DNA from: Levilactobacillus zymae DSM 19395
GTDB taxonomy: Bacteria > Bacillota > Bacilli > Lactobacillales > Lactobacillaceae
DNA: 32,259 nucleotides
NCBI RefSeq assembly: GCF_001434115.1
Contig: NZ_AZDW01000038.1
Coordinates: 1 to 32,259, forward strand
Reading direction: 5' to 3'
Every line of letters begins with the position of its first letter. The first letter of the stretch is position 1. The translations under genes and the position numbers were made by a program. Shown piece by piece: positions 1-7,553 of this stretch. A model generated the notes under the pieces. That model saw only the letters and a program-made list of their open reading frames with translations. It did not search any database and was not told where the DNA came from.

Positions 1-72
1 CACTTGAATCATGTGTTTGATGGGGATTTTGGAGTTTCTGGTGAATAATTCAGGGTTAGGAGAGTGACGAAT

Positions 73-1407
73 TTGAGTAAAGAAATCACGGCGGCACAAA
101 CCGCCAGCTATCAAAAAGCACTAACGGACGATCCGATGGCCAAGGTCGTCGAACGGGCCGTTAGCCATCAAGGGATTTTAGCCACGGCGGCCGACTACGC
201 GTCCGCTGCCGACATGACCCCCGTATTCTCCATCGATTTGGACACGGGTAAGGTGGCTAACCAAAAGCAAAGTGGTCGGTGCTGGATGTTCGCCGCTTTA
301 AACACCATGCGGCACCACTTAGCCGACCTCTTTAAGTTGAGCGATTTCGAGCTTTCCCAAAACTACACGTACTTCTGGGACAAGTTCGAAAAGGCCAACT
401 ACTTCTACGAAAACGTCTTAGCTACGGCGGACCAACCAACGTCCAGTCGTAAGGTAGCCTTCCTGATGACCACGCCCCAACAAGACGGTGGCCAATGGGA
501 CATGCTGTGTGCCATCATCGAAAAGTACGGGATCGTGCCCAAGTCGGTAATGCCCGAAACCTACAACAGTTCTAAGTCCAGCGAACTGAACAGCACGTTA
601 AACCTGAAGTTACGCAAGGACGCCGTGGTCTTACGCAAGCTCGTAGCCGACAACGCCAGCGCCGACGACATCGCGGCCGCTAAGGACAAGATGTTAAAGG
701 AAGACTACCGGTTATTGGCCTACACGTTAGGCGAACCCGTTTCCGAATTTGACTTCGAATACCGCGACGACGACAAGAACTACCACATCGACAAGGGCTT
801 GACCCCGAAGACGTTCTTCGACAAGTACGTGGGTTGGGACTTATCCGACTACGTGTCCATCATCAACGCCCCAACCGACGACAAGCCATACAACCACACC
901 TACACCATCGAAATGTTAGGGAACGTGGTCGGCGGCCGCGCCGTGAAGCATTTAAACGTCTCCATGGACGACTTCAAGGCCTTAGCCATCAAGCAATTGA
1001 AGGCCGGCCAATCCGTCTGGTTCGGTTGTGACGTTGGTCAATCTTCCGAACGGCAAAAGGGGATCATGGACACCAACTACTACCACAAGGACGACCTCTT
1101 CAACATCGACTTCGACATGTCCAAGGCCGAAAAGTTGGACTACGGCGAAAGCCTGATGACTCACGCCATGGTCTTGACCGGTGTGGACTTGGTTGACGGC
1201 AAGCCAACTAAGTGGAAGGTCGAAAACTCCTGGGGTGAAAAAGTCGGCACCAAGGGGTACTTCGTGATGAGCGACGCCTGGATGGACAAGTACTGCTACC
1301 AGGTCGTGGTGAACAAGGAATTCTTGCCAGCCGACCTGCGGAAAATCCAAGAAACCGAAGAACCCACGGTCTTAGCACCTTGGGACCCAATGGGCGCTTT
1401 AGCTTAA
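73..1407 (+). CDS. pepC: Aminopeptidase C (bleomycin hydrolase family, peptidase C1B)
   Basis: Cytosolic cysteine aminopeptidase that removes N-terminal residues from peptides; in lactic acid bacteria it works after oligopeptide uptake. The papain-type catalytic triad is visible: Cys in QSGRCWMF (about residue 70), His in LMTHAMVLTG (about 364) and Asn in KVENSWG (about 385). At 444 residues it has the full family length (about 440-450). I chose the TTG at 73 because the Shine-Dalgarno AGGAG lies at 58-62, ten bases upstream; the in-frame GTG at 64 is only one base from it and is unlikely to be used. The gene stands alone and converges on the liv operon, sharing a hairpin terminator with it. 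The family call is secure; only the start is open. Confidence 0.97.
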   Translation: MSKEITAAQTASYQKALTDDPMAKVVERAVSHQGILATAADYASAADMTPVFSIDLDTGKVANQKQSGRCWMFAALNTMRHHLADLFKLSDFELSQNYTYFWDKFEKANYFYENVLATADQPTSSRKVAFLMTTPQQDGGQWDMLCAIIEKYGIVPKSVMPETYNSSKSSELNSTLNLKLRKDAVVLRKLVADNASADDIAAAKDKMLKEDYRLLAYTLGEPVSEFDFEYRDDDKNYHIDKGLTPKTFFDKYVGWDLSDYVSIINAPTDDKPYNHTYTIEMLGNVVGGRAVKHLNVSMDDFKALAIKQLKAGQSVWFGCDVGQSSERQKGIMDTNYYHKDDLFNIDFDMSKAEKLDYGESLMTHAMVLTGVDLVDGKPTKWKVENSWGEKVGTKGYFVMSDAWMDKYCYQVVVNKEFLPADLRKIQETEEPTVLAPWDPMGALA

Positions 1408-1431
1408 ATCTAACTCGTCAGTTAATTAAAC

Positions 1432-1481
1432 ATCACTAAAGAACGGGACTTCGCCATGGCGGAGCCCCGTTCTTTAGTGAT
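1432..1481. terminator. Bidirectional hairpin terminator between pepC and the liv operon
   Basis: Perfect 16-bp inverted repeat with arms 1432-1447 and 1466-1481, and a smaller palindrome in the loop. It lies between two convergent genes and can serve both. The T-tracts are short, so strength is uncertain. Confidence 0.8.
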
Positions 1482-1505
1482 TTATCAAACCTATCAATTA
1501 GCTTA

Positions 1506-2144
1506 CTAGTCAACTGCGACCGGTTGAACCGTAAAGCCCGCTGCCGTTAACACCTGGTTGACCGGTCCCACCTGGTCGTTCGCCACATGGAGTTCCACGA
1601 TCTTTTCGGCCTGGTGGTTGACCACCATTAGCGTTTGAATGCTCAAATCATGTTCCGCTAAGACCTGTCCCAGTTTAAAGATCACGCCCACGTGGTCGTG
1701 CGGAACTACCACTCTGGTCACCACGCCCGGTTCGCCGTAACCCGCGATGTTTAAGAAGGCGTCGAGAATGTCGTTATTGGTGATGATACCCACCACCTGG
1801 TCGCGAGCCATCACGGGTAACACACCAATCTTATGTTTGCGCATGGTGGCAATCGCCGTTTCCAGCTGTGCCGTGGCGGCGACCGTCTGTACCTTAGTCT
1901 CCATGATTTGCGCAACGGTCGTTTTAGTCAATAAGTAGTTGGTCTCGTAGACCGAGAGGCTGGTGGCCTGCGACGGTAAGGCCCGCTGGATAATCCCGTG
2001 GGTGATTAAGCCGACCATCCGGTTATCCGTCATGACCGGTAACCGGTGAATCTGGTTTTGTTTCATTAAATCGATCGCCACACTGACCGTCGTGTCGGGA
2101 TGGACCACGACGAGGCGTGGGGTCATGTAGTCTGCTACGCTCAT
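1506..2144 (-). CDS. CBS-CBS-ACT domain protein (AcuB-like), last gene of the liv operon
   Basis: Protein of 212 residues with two CBS motifs (about 1-60 and 72-132; DYMTPRLVVVHPDTTV opens the first) and a C-terminal ACT domain (about 138-207). CBS pairs bind adenine nucleotides and ACT domains usually bind amino acids, so the protein has the layout of a ligand sensor. It starts two bases after the livF stop codon, with a Shine-Dalgarno (GGAGGG) inside the livF end, so it is almost certainly co-transcribed with the transporter. The name AcuB comes from acetoin utilisation in Bacillus, but no acu genes are nearby. A role in sensing branched-chain amino acids or gating the ABC transporter is my inference from position. 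Confidence 0.9.
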   Translation of the reverse strand: MSVADYMTPRLVVVHPDTTVSVAIDLMKQNQIHRLPVMTDNRMVGLITHGIIQRALPSQATSLSVYETNYLLTKTTVAQIMETKVQTVAATAQLETAIATMRKHKIGVLPVMARDQVVGIITNNDILDAFLNIAGYGEPGVVTRVVVPHDHVGVIFKLGQVLAEHDLSIQTLMVVNHQAEKIVELHVANDQVGPVNQVLTAAGFTVQPVAVD

Positions 2145-2146
2145 GT

Positions 2147-2851
2147 TTACCCTCCTAAATAGGCTTGTTGAACGGCCGGCGTCGCGAGAAGCTCCGCCCC
2201 GGTCCCACTTAATTTCACCTGCCCGCTGGCCAGTACGTACCCGCGGTCGGCCACCTTCAACGCTTGCTTGGCGTTTTGTTCGATCAATAGGACCGTGGTG
2301 CCCGCCTGGTGGATGGCCTGAATGATGTCAAAAATCTCACTGATAAAGAGGGGCGCTAACCCCATCGACGGTTCGTCGAGGAGCATCAGCTTGGGCTTCG
2401 CCATGAGCGCCCGGCCCATAGCCAGCATCTGCTGCTCCCCCCCGGACAGGGTGGCGGCGTCCTGGTGACGCCGTTTCTTCAGGATGGGAAAGTAGGTGTA
2501 GACCTCTTCAAACGCCTGGGAGACGGCCGCGTGGTCTTGGCGCAAGAACGCGCCCATCTGGAGATTCTCCTGCACGGACAGTCCGGGAAAGACGTGGCGG
2601 CCTTCCGGGACCTGCGAAATCCCGGCGCGCACGATTTTGGGGGCCGCTAATTTTTGAATGGGTTGGTCCAGGTAAGTGATGCTCCCACTGGCCGGCCGCA
2701 TTAGCCCGGAGATGGTGTGCAGCAGCGTCGACTTACCCGCCCCGTTGGCGCCAATCAGGGTCACGATTTCCCCCTGTTGAACGTTAAAACTCACGCGTTT
2801 GACCGCCTGAATCGCGCCGTAATTGACTACGAGATCCTTCACGTTGAGCAT
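2147..2851 (-). CDS. livF: Branched-chain amino acid ABC transporter ATPase LivF
   Basis: One of two ATP-binding subunits of a high-affinity leucine/isoleucine/valine importer on the inner face of the membrane. Walker A GANGAGKST (about residue 34), the ABC signature LSGGEQQ and Walker B LMLLDEPSMG are all present and intact. Length 234 residues, the usual LivF size. The ATG follows the livG stop codon with no gap, and AGGAGGGG at the livG end is its ribosome binding site, so translation is coupled. The substrate class is taken from the complete five-gene Liv layout, not from this subunit alone. Confidence 0.96.
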   Translation of the reverse strand: MLNVKDLVVNYGAIQAVKRVSFNVQQGEIVTLIGANGAGKSTLLHTISGLMRPASGSITYLDQPIQKLAAPKIVRAGISQVPEGRHVFPGLSVQENLQMGAFLRQDHAAVSQAFEEVYTYFPILKKRRHQDAATLSGGEQQMLAMGRALMAKPKLMLLDEPSMGLAPLFISEIFDIIQAIHQAGTTVLLIEQNAKQALKVADRGYVLASGQVKLSGTGAELLATPAVQQAYLGG

Positions 2852-3631
2852 TTAATCCCCTCCTAAGTAAGCCTTGATGACGGCCGGGTTCTGCTGGATT
2901 TCCGCCGGCGTACCGGTGGCCAGCAACCCGCCGTGTTCCAACACGTAGAGCCGTTCACACACGTCCATGACCAGCGACATATCATGTTCAATCAGGACCA
3001 CGGTGATGTGAAAGTCGTGTTGGATCTGCCGAATCAACCGGGTCAAATCGGCGGTTTCTTCCGGGTTCATCCCCGCGGCCGGTTCGTCTAAGAACAACAA
3101 CTTGGGTTTAGTGGCTAACGCCCGGACGATTTCCAGTCGCCGCTGGGTCCCGTACGGCAGGTTCTTAGCCGGCTGCTGGGCCACCGCCGTCAGGTCGAAG
3201 ATGGCCAACAGGCGTTGCGCCGCGGCGGTCATTTCCCGTTCGGTCCGGTAATACTTGGGCAACCGCAAGATGCTGGTGAAGAAGCCCTCCCGGTAGTGGT
3301 TGGTCATGGCGATGCGCACGTTATCGAGTACCGTCAAGTCCTTGAACAACCGGATGTTCTGAAAGGTCCGTGAGATACCGGCCTGGGCGATCTGGGCCGG
3401 TGACTGACCGTTGAGCGTCTGCACGCCCCGGTCGGTCGCCAGGCTGATACTGCCGGAACTCACCGGCGTTTCCCCCGTCAGGAGGTTGAACAACGTGGTC
3501 TTGCCGGCACCGTTCGGGCCAATCAAGCCCACCAATTCATTTTGGTCGAAGTGAACCGAGACGTTGGCCACGGCGGTCAGCCCACCGAAGTTTTTGACCA
3601 ACGACCGGGCGTCAAGTAAGGCACTACTCAT
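2852..3631 (-). CDS. livG: Branched-chain amino acid ABC transporter ATPase LivG
   Basis: Second ATPase of the Liv importer, 259 residues. Walker A GPNGAGKTT, the LivG-type signature LPYGTQRRLEI and Walker B LLFLDEPAAGMNPEE are intact; the PYGTQR form of the signature and the longer insert after Walker A mark it as LivG rather than LivF. It begins inside the last codons of livM (8-base overlap) and abuts livF, consistent with one polycistronic unit. No damage is seen. Confidence 0.96.
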   Translation of the reverse strand: MSSALLDARSLVKNFGGLTAVANVSVHFDQNELVGLIGPNGAGKTTLFNLLTGETPVSSGSISLATDRGVQTLNGQSPAQIAQAGISRTFQNIRLFKDLTVLDNVRIAMTNHYREGFFTSILRLPKYYRTEREMTAAAQRLLAIFDLTAVAQQPAKNLPYGTQRRLEIVRALATKPKLLFLDEPAAGMNPEETADLTRLIRQIQHDFHITVVLIEHDMSLVMDVCERLYVLEHGGLLATGTPAEIQQNPAVIKAYLGGD

Positions 3632-4583
3632 GGCTGGTCACCTCCCGTCGTGTAAACCACCGTTTGAACGAAAATTCCCAACTACCTAACAACCCCGTTG
3701 GTTTGAAAATCATGATCAGGATCAACGCCAACGAGTAGATGATCATCCGAATCGTCCCAAAGTTCTGGAGGATCGTATCCAACACGCTCAGCACGATGGC
3801 GGCCACGAAGGTCCCGGTGATACTACCGACGCCCCCCAGCACCACGATGATCAGAATGGCGATTGAGGCCATGATGTTGAAGTCGTCCGGCGCAATCGTT
3901 TGGATGTACGCCGCGTGGAGCGAGCCCCCGATGGCGGCCGTAGCGGCCCCGAAGACGAAGGCGGCTAGCTTCCAACGCGTGGTGTTGATTCCCATCGCCC
4001 CGGCGGCCAGTTCGTCTTCACGCACTGCCATCACGGCGCGACCGCCCCGACTGTGGATGAAGTTGACCGTGACCAGTGTGGTGAGACACATCAACACGTA
4101 GACCGTGGCCCACGAGACCAGCGCGGGGATGTTGAAGAGTCCCGCCGCCCCGTTGGTGATCTTGAGGTTATTGATCAAAATTCGAATGATTTCGGCGGCC
4201 CCCATGGTCGCGATGGCCAGGTAATCGCCGCGTAACCGCAACGTGGGAATCCCCACGATGACCGCGGCCACCATGGCTAGCACCATGCCCACACCCATCG
4301 ATAAGAAGAAACCCACCGGGGTGCTCATGGTCTGAGTCATGATCCCGGTCGCGTAGGCACCAATCGCCATGAAACCAGCGTGGCCCAGGGAGAACTGGCC
4401 GGCAAACCCGATGATCAGGTTCAACCCGACCGCCAAGATCACGTTAATGCCGATGGTCACCAGCATATTTTCAATAAAGGGATTGATCAGCCGGGCCACC
4501 TCGAGGCCGTCGATGATCACGAATCCGCCGACCATCACGCCTAACCAAGCCAGGTTACTTTTAACACGCGCACTTAAGTTCAC
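3624..4583 (-). CDS. livM: Branched-chain amino acid ABC transporter permease LivM
   Basis: Membrane permease of the Liv importer, 319 residues with about eight to nine hydrophobic segments. It carries the typical LivM blocks GFAGQFSLGHAGFMAIGAY near the first third and GGVGSITGTFVAA toward the end. It starts with GTG; the Shine-Dalgarno (GAAGG) lies in the end of livH, three bases away. It overlaps livG by eight bases. It should pair with LivH to form the pore. Confidence 0.95.
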   Translation of the reverse strand: MNLSARVKSNLAWLGVMVGGFVIIDGLEVARLINPFIENMLVTIGINVILAVGLNLIIGFAGQFSLGHAGFMAIGAYATGIMTQTMSTPVGFFLSMGVGMVLAMVAAVIVGIPTLRLRGDYLAIATMGAAEIIRILINNLKITNGAAGLFNIPALVSWATVYVLMCLTTLVTVNFIHSRGGRAVMAVREDELAAGAMGINTTRWKLAAFVFGAATAAIGGSLHAAYIQTIAPDDFNIMASIAILIIVVLGGVGSITGTFVAAIVLSVLDTILQNFGTIRMIIYSLALILIMIFKPTGLLGSWEFSFKRWFTRREVTSHE

Positions 4584-4586
4584 GAC

Positions 4587-5465
4587 CTACACCTTCTCTC
4601 TGGTCCGCTTGCCGAAGATTCCGGCAGGTAGGACTAACAAAATCACGATCAACACGAAGTACACCACGGCGTCCTTGTACGCCGAGAGACCGACCGCCTG
4701 CACGGCCGTTTCCAACAGGCCGATGATAAAGCCGCCCAACGACGCGCCGGGGACCGACCCGATTCCGCCGATGACCGCGGCCACGAAGGCCTTGATCCCG
4801 GGGGTCATCCCCATCAGCGGATCAATCGAGTTGTAGTACAGGCCAATCAGAACGCCGGCCGCTCCGGCCATGGCTGACCCTAAGGCGAAGGTAAACGAAA
4901 TCGTCTGGTTCAAGTTGATGCCGACCAACTGCGCCGCTTCGGGGTCCACCGATACGGCCCGCATGGCTTTGCCCATCTTGGTGCGTTTGATGATGACCTC
5001 GAGGAGGATCATCAACGCACACGCGGTCCCCAGAATCAGCAGTTGGATGTTGGATACCCGTAGGCCCAACCAGTGATAGGTCACCACCCGGATGGCTTGT
5101 GGAAAGCTCCGGGCGTTGGCCCCCACCAGATACGACATCCCGTTTTCGAGTAAAAACGAGACCCCGATGGCGGTAATCAGTGCGGTGATCCGCGCCGAAT
5201 GCCGCAACGGCCGGTAGGCAAAGTATTCGATGACCACCCCGATGATGGCGCACACCACCATCGCCGAGAACAGGGCCAACCAGAAATTAAAGTGAAAGTA
5301 GCTAATGCTGTAGTAGCCCCAGAAGGCCCCTAACATGTAAATGTCGCCGTGAGCGAAGTTAATCAGTTTGATGATGCCATAGACCATGGTGTACCCCAGG
5401 GCCAGTAAGGCGTAAATGCTGCCTAGAGACAGGCCGTTAATCAATTGTTGTCCAAATGTCTGCAT
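4587..5465 (-). CDS. livH: Branched-chain amino acid ABC transporter permease LivH
   Basis: Partner permease of LivM, 292 residues with about eight hydrophobic segments. Family blocks are visible: GLSLGSIYALLALGYTMVYG at the N-terminus, INFAHGDIYMLGA, and GGIGSVPGASLGG near residue 235. The ATG is preceded by GGAGG nine bases upstream. A 393-base gap separates it from livK, unlike the tight spacing in the rest of the operon; that gap holds a large folded element, so livK and the permease/ATPase genes may be expressed at different levels. Confidence 0.95.
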   Translation of the reverse strand: MQTFGQQLINGLSLGSIYALLALGYTMVYGIIKLINFAHGDIYMLGAFWGYYSISYFHFNFWLALFSAMVVCAIIGVVIEYFAYRPLRHSARITALITAIGVSFLLENGMSYLVGANARSFPQAIRVVTYHWLGLRVSNIQLLILGTACALMILLEVIIKRTKMGKAMRAVSVDPEAAQLVGINLNQTISFTFALGSAMAGAAGVLIGLYYNSIDPLMGMTPGIKAFVAAVIGGIGSVPGASLGGFIIGLLETAVQAVGLSAYKDAVVYFVLIVILLVLPAGIFGKRTREKV

Positions 5466-5537
5466 AAAATTAGGCCTCCGTTACGCCAGAATTTGTGCTG
5501 TGTTGTTGGAATTATCGTAACCGTGATCAGCGCTTCC

Positions 5538-5677
5538 GGGACAGTCAGCAATGGGCTGGAACGGGGTGGGCACGGCTTCAAGCCCACAACCCGGTCTTGA
5601 AGACCGACCTTGGTCTAAGCTGGCAAAGAACGCCAGCTAAGGCCAATTTCACCCCTGAGCCCATTTCTGACTGTCCC
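5538..5677. repeat. 140-nt multi-hairpin element between livK and livH
   Basis: The ends form an 11-bp perfect helix (5538-5548 with 5667-5677), then one mismatch and seven more pairs (5550-5556 with 5659-5665), then GGGGTG/CACCCC (5563-5568 with 5650-5655). Inside are three further hairpins: 5566-5571/5582-5587 (alternative to the last helix), 5592-5597/5601-5606, and a long one, 5610-5616/5640-5646 plus 5618-5624/5632-5638 with a 7-base loop. The fold works on either strand. It may be a structured RNA that sets the livK to livHMGF ratio, or a dispersed palindromic intergenic repeat. I do not recognise the family with certainty. Confidence 0.75.
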
Positions 5678-5858
5678 TCCAGCTCACACTGTCTTATCGA
5701 CAATTCCAACTTGTTCTTTTCGACGAGTTACCCATAAATGACTACACTACCTAGTAACTGAGTTGTAAAACCGGTTCTTATTGGGAATTATTGGCCCTCT
5801 GGCGACCAAGAACGCCGTTTAGCTTAGTCGGTAGTTCTATCCGTCTTAGAGCACACCC

Positions 5859-7055
5859 TTACTTGATGTTGTACGTGTTAGAGACGGTTCCGTTAGTCAA
5901 CTGTTCGATGGAAATCGTCTTTTCGGCATCGTGTTCCTTGTCGATGCTCATGGTCCCGGTCGTACCCTTGAAGTTCTTCAAGTCGGCCAACCCGTCGGCA
6001 ATCTTCACGGAGTTCGCGGAGCCTTCCTTTTCGATGGCAGCCTTGACCATGTAGACGGAATCGTAGGCCAGAGCGGAGAACGTTGGGGCGGTGCTACCGT
6101 ACTTCGCCTTGTAGGCGCTCATAAACTTCGAGGCCACTTGGTTGCTAGCCGCGGCCTTAGTGGAGAACGGCGTGGTGTAGTAGATCTTATTGGAATTGCT
6201 CTTCCCCGCGATTTGGGCCAACTTGGTATCGGCCATCCCATCACTACCAACCACCGGCACGTCGATACCCGCTTGCCGCGCCTGCTTGATGATCAACCCA
6301 ATTTCGGAGTAGTAGCCCGGCGCGTAGATGGCGTCGATCTGCTTGTGCTTGAGCGAGGTCAAGACGGCGTTAAAGTCCTTGTCGCCTTCCTGGAAGGCCT
6401 GACTGCTGACGACCTTCCCCGTGTAGGTCTTCTTAAACGCCTTGGTCAACCCGGTCCCGTAATCACTGGAATTATCGGTCAAAATCGCCACGCGCTTGGC
6501 CTTCAGATCCGTGGTCATGAACTTGGCTGCCGAGGAACCTTGCAAGTTATTTTGGTAGCAGGCCCGGAAAACGTACTTTTGAACCTTGCCGTTCTTTTGG
6601 AGCGTGTAGTCGGGGTCGGTCGCGGACGGGCTGACCGTTGGCACGCTGGCCTTCGTCATGTTCGGAATCGCCGCGGTCCCGGCGTTCGTGGTGGCGGGGC
6701 CGACCACGGCGACCACCTTATCGTTGTTGACCAATTGGGCGGCGACCGAAGCGGCCGTGGTGTTGGACGTCTTGTTGTCGCGAATCACCAATTGGACCTT
6801 CTTCTTGGTGTTGCCCACCTTGATGCCCCCGGCCTGATTGATTTCGTGGGCAGCCAGTTGAATCCCCTGTTTCTGTTGTTCGCCGTACCCGGCGGCCGCC
6901 CCGGAGAGCTCCATGTTGACCCCGATTTTTACGGTCTTACCGGTGGGGTTATTCCCCTGACTGGCACTGGACTTCGCACTGGCACAGCCGGCCAACGAAA
7001 GGATTGCGGCCCCCATGGTCATCAATTTAAGCGTTTGTTTTTGCCATTTTTGCAT
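5859..7055 (-). CDS. livK: Branched-chain amino acid-binding lipoprotein (Leu/Ile/Val-binding, LivJ/LivK type)
   Basis: Extracytoplasmic binding protein of the Liv importer, 398 residues. A lipoprotein signal peptide is clear: positive N-terminus, hydrophobic stretch and lipobox LAGC with Cys24 as the lipidated residue. The mature part is a periplasmic-binding type I fold, with VKIGVNMELSGAAAGYGEQQ and the VVGPATTNAGTAAI segment typical of the family. It is first in the operon and far from livH. The start ATG has only a moderate Shine-Dalgarno (GTGGGA); a stronger AAAGGAGG about 60 bases upstream has no start codon after it. Expression is predicted to be controlled by the leader attenuator just upstream. 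Confidence 0.95.
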   Translation of the reverse strand: MQKWQKQTLKLMTMGAAILSLAGCASAKSSASQGNNPTGKTVKIGVNMELSGAAAGYGEQQKQGIQLAAHEINQAGGIKVGNTKKKVQLVIRDNKTSNTTAASVAAQLVNNDKVVAVVGPATTNAGTAAIPNMTKASVPTVSPSATDPDYTLQKNGKVQKYVFRACYQNNLQGSSAAKFMTTDLKAKRVAILTDNSSDYGTGLTKAFKKTYTGKVVSSQAFQEGDKDFNAVLTSLKHKQIDAIYAPGYYSEIGLIIKQARQAGIDVPVVGSDGMADTKLAQIAGKSNSNKIYYTTPFSTKAAASNQVASKFMSAYKAKYGSTAPTFSALAYDSVYMVKAAIEKEGSANSVKIADGLADLKNFKGTTGTMSIDKEHDAEKTISIEQLTNGTVSNTYNIK

Positions 7056-7127
7056 ATGTAATTCCCACTTTCTAAGTTTTGATTTAGTTGTGCTGCTTGA
7101 ACGTTTTGCCGATCCTCCTTTGACCGC

Positions 7128-7160
7128 AAAAAGGCCTCATCCACCGTAGTGAATGAGGCC
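7128..7160 (-). terminator. Intrinsic terminator in the liv operon leader (attenuator)
   Basis: On the minus strand the arms 7160-7149 and 7144-7133 form a 12-bp stem with one U-G pair and a UACG tetraloop, followed by five T residues. It lies between the leader peptide and livK, so it would stop operon transcription unless the competing antiterminator forms. Its 5' arm is shared with that antiterminator. Confidence 0.88.
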
Positions 7161-7262
7161 GATTCAACGAACCAATAGCCTCATTACCACAATGGGAAAG
7201 AAGGGCTCGGTTCGCTGCACGATGAGTGATTAACTCAAGGTCAAGTGACCGGGTCCTTCTTT
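7152..7262 (-). promoter_or_regulatory. Competing antiterminator and protector hairpins of the liv attenuator
   Basis: Three alternative helices can be read on the minus strand. (a) Antiterminator: 7185-7178 with 7159-7152, eight perfect pairs, which uses up the 5' arm of the terminator. (b) Protector: CGAACC (7214-7209) with GGTTCG (7173-7168), plus AGCC (7207-7204) with GGCT (7180-7177); it occupies part of the antiterminator. (c) Leader helix: AAAGAAGG at the end of the Leu codons and the Lys codons (7262-7255) with CCTTCTTT (7204-7197), which competes with (b). This is the geometry of leader-peptide attenuation; the exact order of events is inferred. Confidence 0.78.
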
Positions 7263-7327
7263 AATAATAAGACTAAGTTTTGAACGGCAGAGACTGCCAC
7301 GAAAGTATTCATCATTTGATTAGTCAT
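7241..7327 (-). CDS. Leader peptide of the liv operon attenuator (28 aa)
   Basis: Small frame starting at ATG 7327 and ending at TGA 7241, with GAGG at 7339-7336 eight bases upstream. The peptide ends ...FVAVSAVQNLVLLLKKDPVT: eight of 28 residues are Leu or Val, with Leu-Val-Leu-Leu-Leu encoded by TTA-GTC-TTA-TTA-TTA at 7276-7262. The next codons pair with an RNA segment 50 bases downstream, coupling ribosome position to RNA folding. Longer in-frame extensions run back past the promoter and cannot be on this transcript. I infer that it senses charged tRNA-Leu, perhaps also Val; the product probably has no other function. Confidence 0.82.
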   Translation of the reverse strand: MTNQMMNTFVAVSAVQNLVLLLKKDPVT

Positions 7328-7376
7328 CGTCACAGCCTCGCTTTCCAAAGTTATTTTTGCGTTCTTGATGGTTCTT

Positions 7377-7405
7377 AGAATAATTAAAATTAAATGATAA
7401 GTCAA
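7377..7405 (-). promoter_or_regulatory. Promoter of the liv operon leader
   Basis: TTGACT (7405-7400), a 17-base AT-rich spacer and TATTCT (7382-7377) on the minus strand. Transcription should begin near 7370, about 43 bases before the leader peptide ATG. Confidence 0.82.
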
Positions 7406-7505
7406 GGGTGGTTTTATAATTTTAATCCCAGAAACAGCCAAGAACGTGATTATATCAACGGATTATAAAATTAGACTTTTTTAATTTTATGTGATCCCGG
7501 CCACT

Positions 7506-7543
7506 AAAAAACTCGGCATCGTTACCCAACGATGCCGAGTTTT
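7506..7543 (-). terminator. Terminator after the serine hydrolase gene
   Basis: Perfect 14-bp stem (7510-7523 with 7528-7541), loop ACCC, followed on the minus strand by a run of T. It separates the serine hydrolase gene from the liv promoter. Confidence 0.9.
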
Positions 7544-7553
7544 CGACTCAGAA

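Noticed and set aside
5931-7061. Long open frame of 376 codons on the plus strand opposite livK
   Set aside because: It is an antisense shadow of a GC-rich gene, with no ribosome site, no family resemblance and a His/Arg/Gly-rich composition typical of such frames.
7128-7370. T-box riboswitch in the liv leader
   Set aside because: The conserved T-box sequence (AGGGTGGNACCGCG) is absent, while a leader peptide with matching hairpins is present.
7241-7441. A 66-codon version of the liv leader frame starting at 7441
   Set aside because: It begins upstream of the promoter at 7377-7405, so the extra 38 codons are not on the transcript. The 28-codon form has a proper ribosome binding site.
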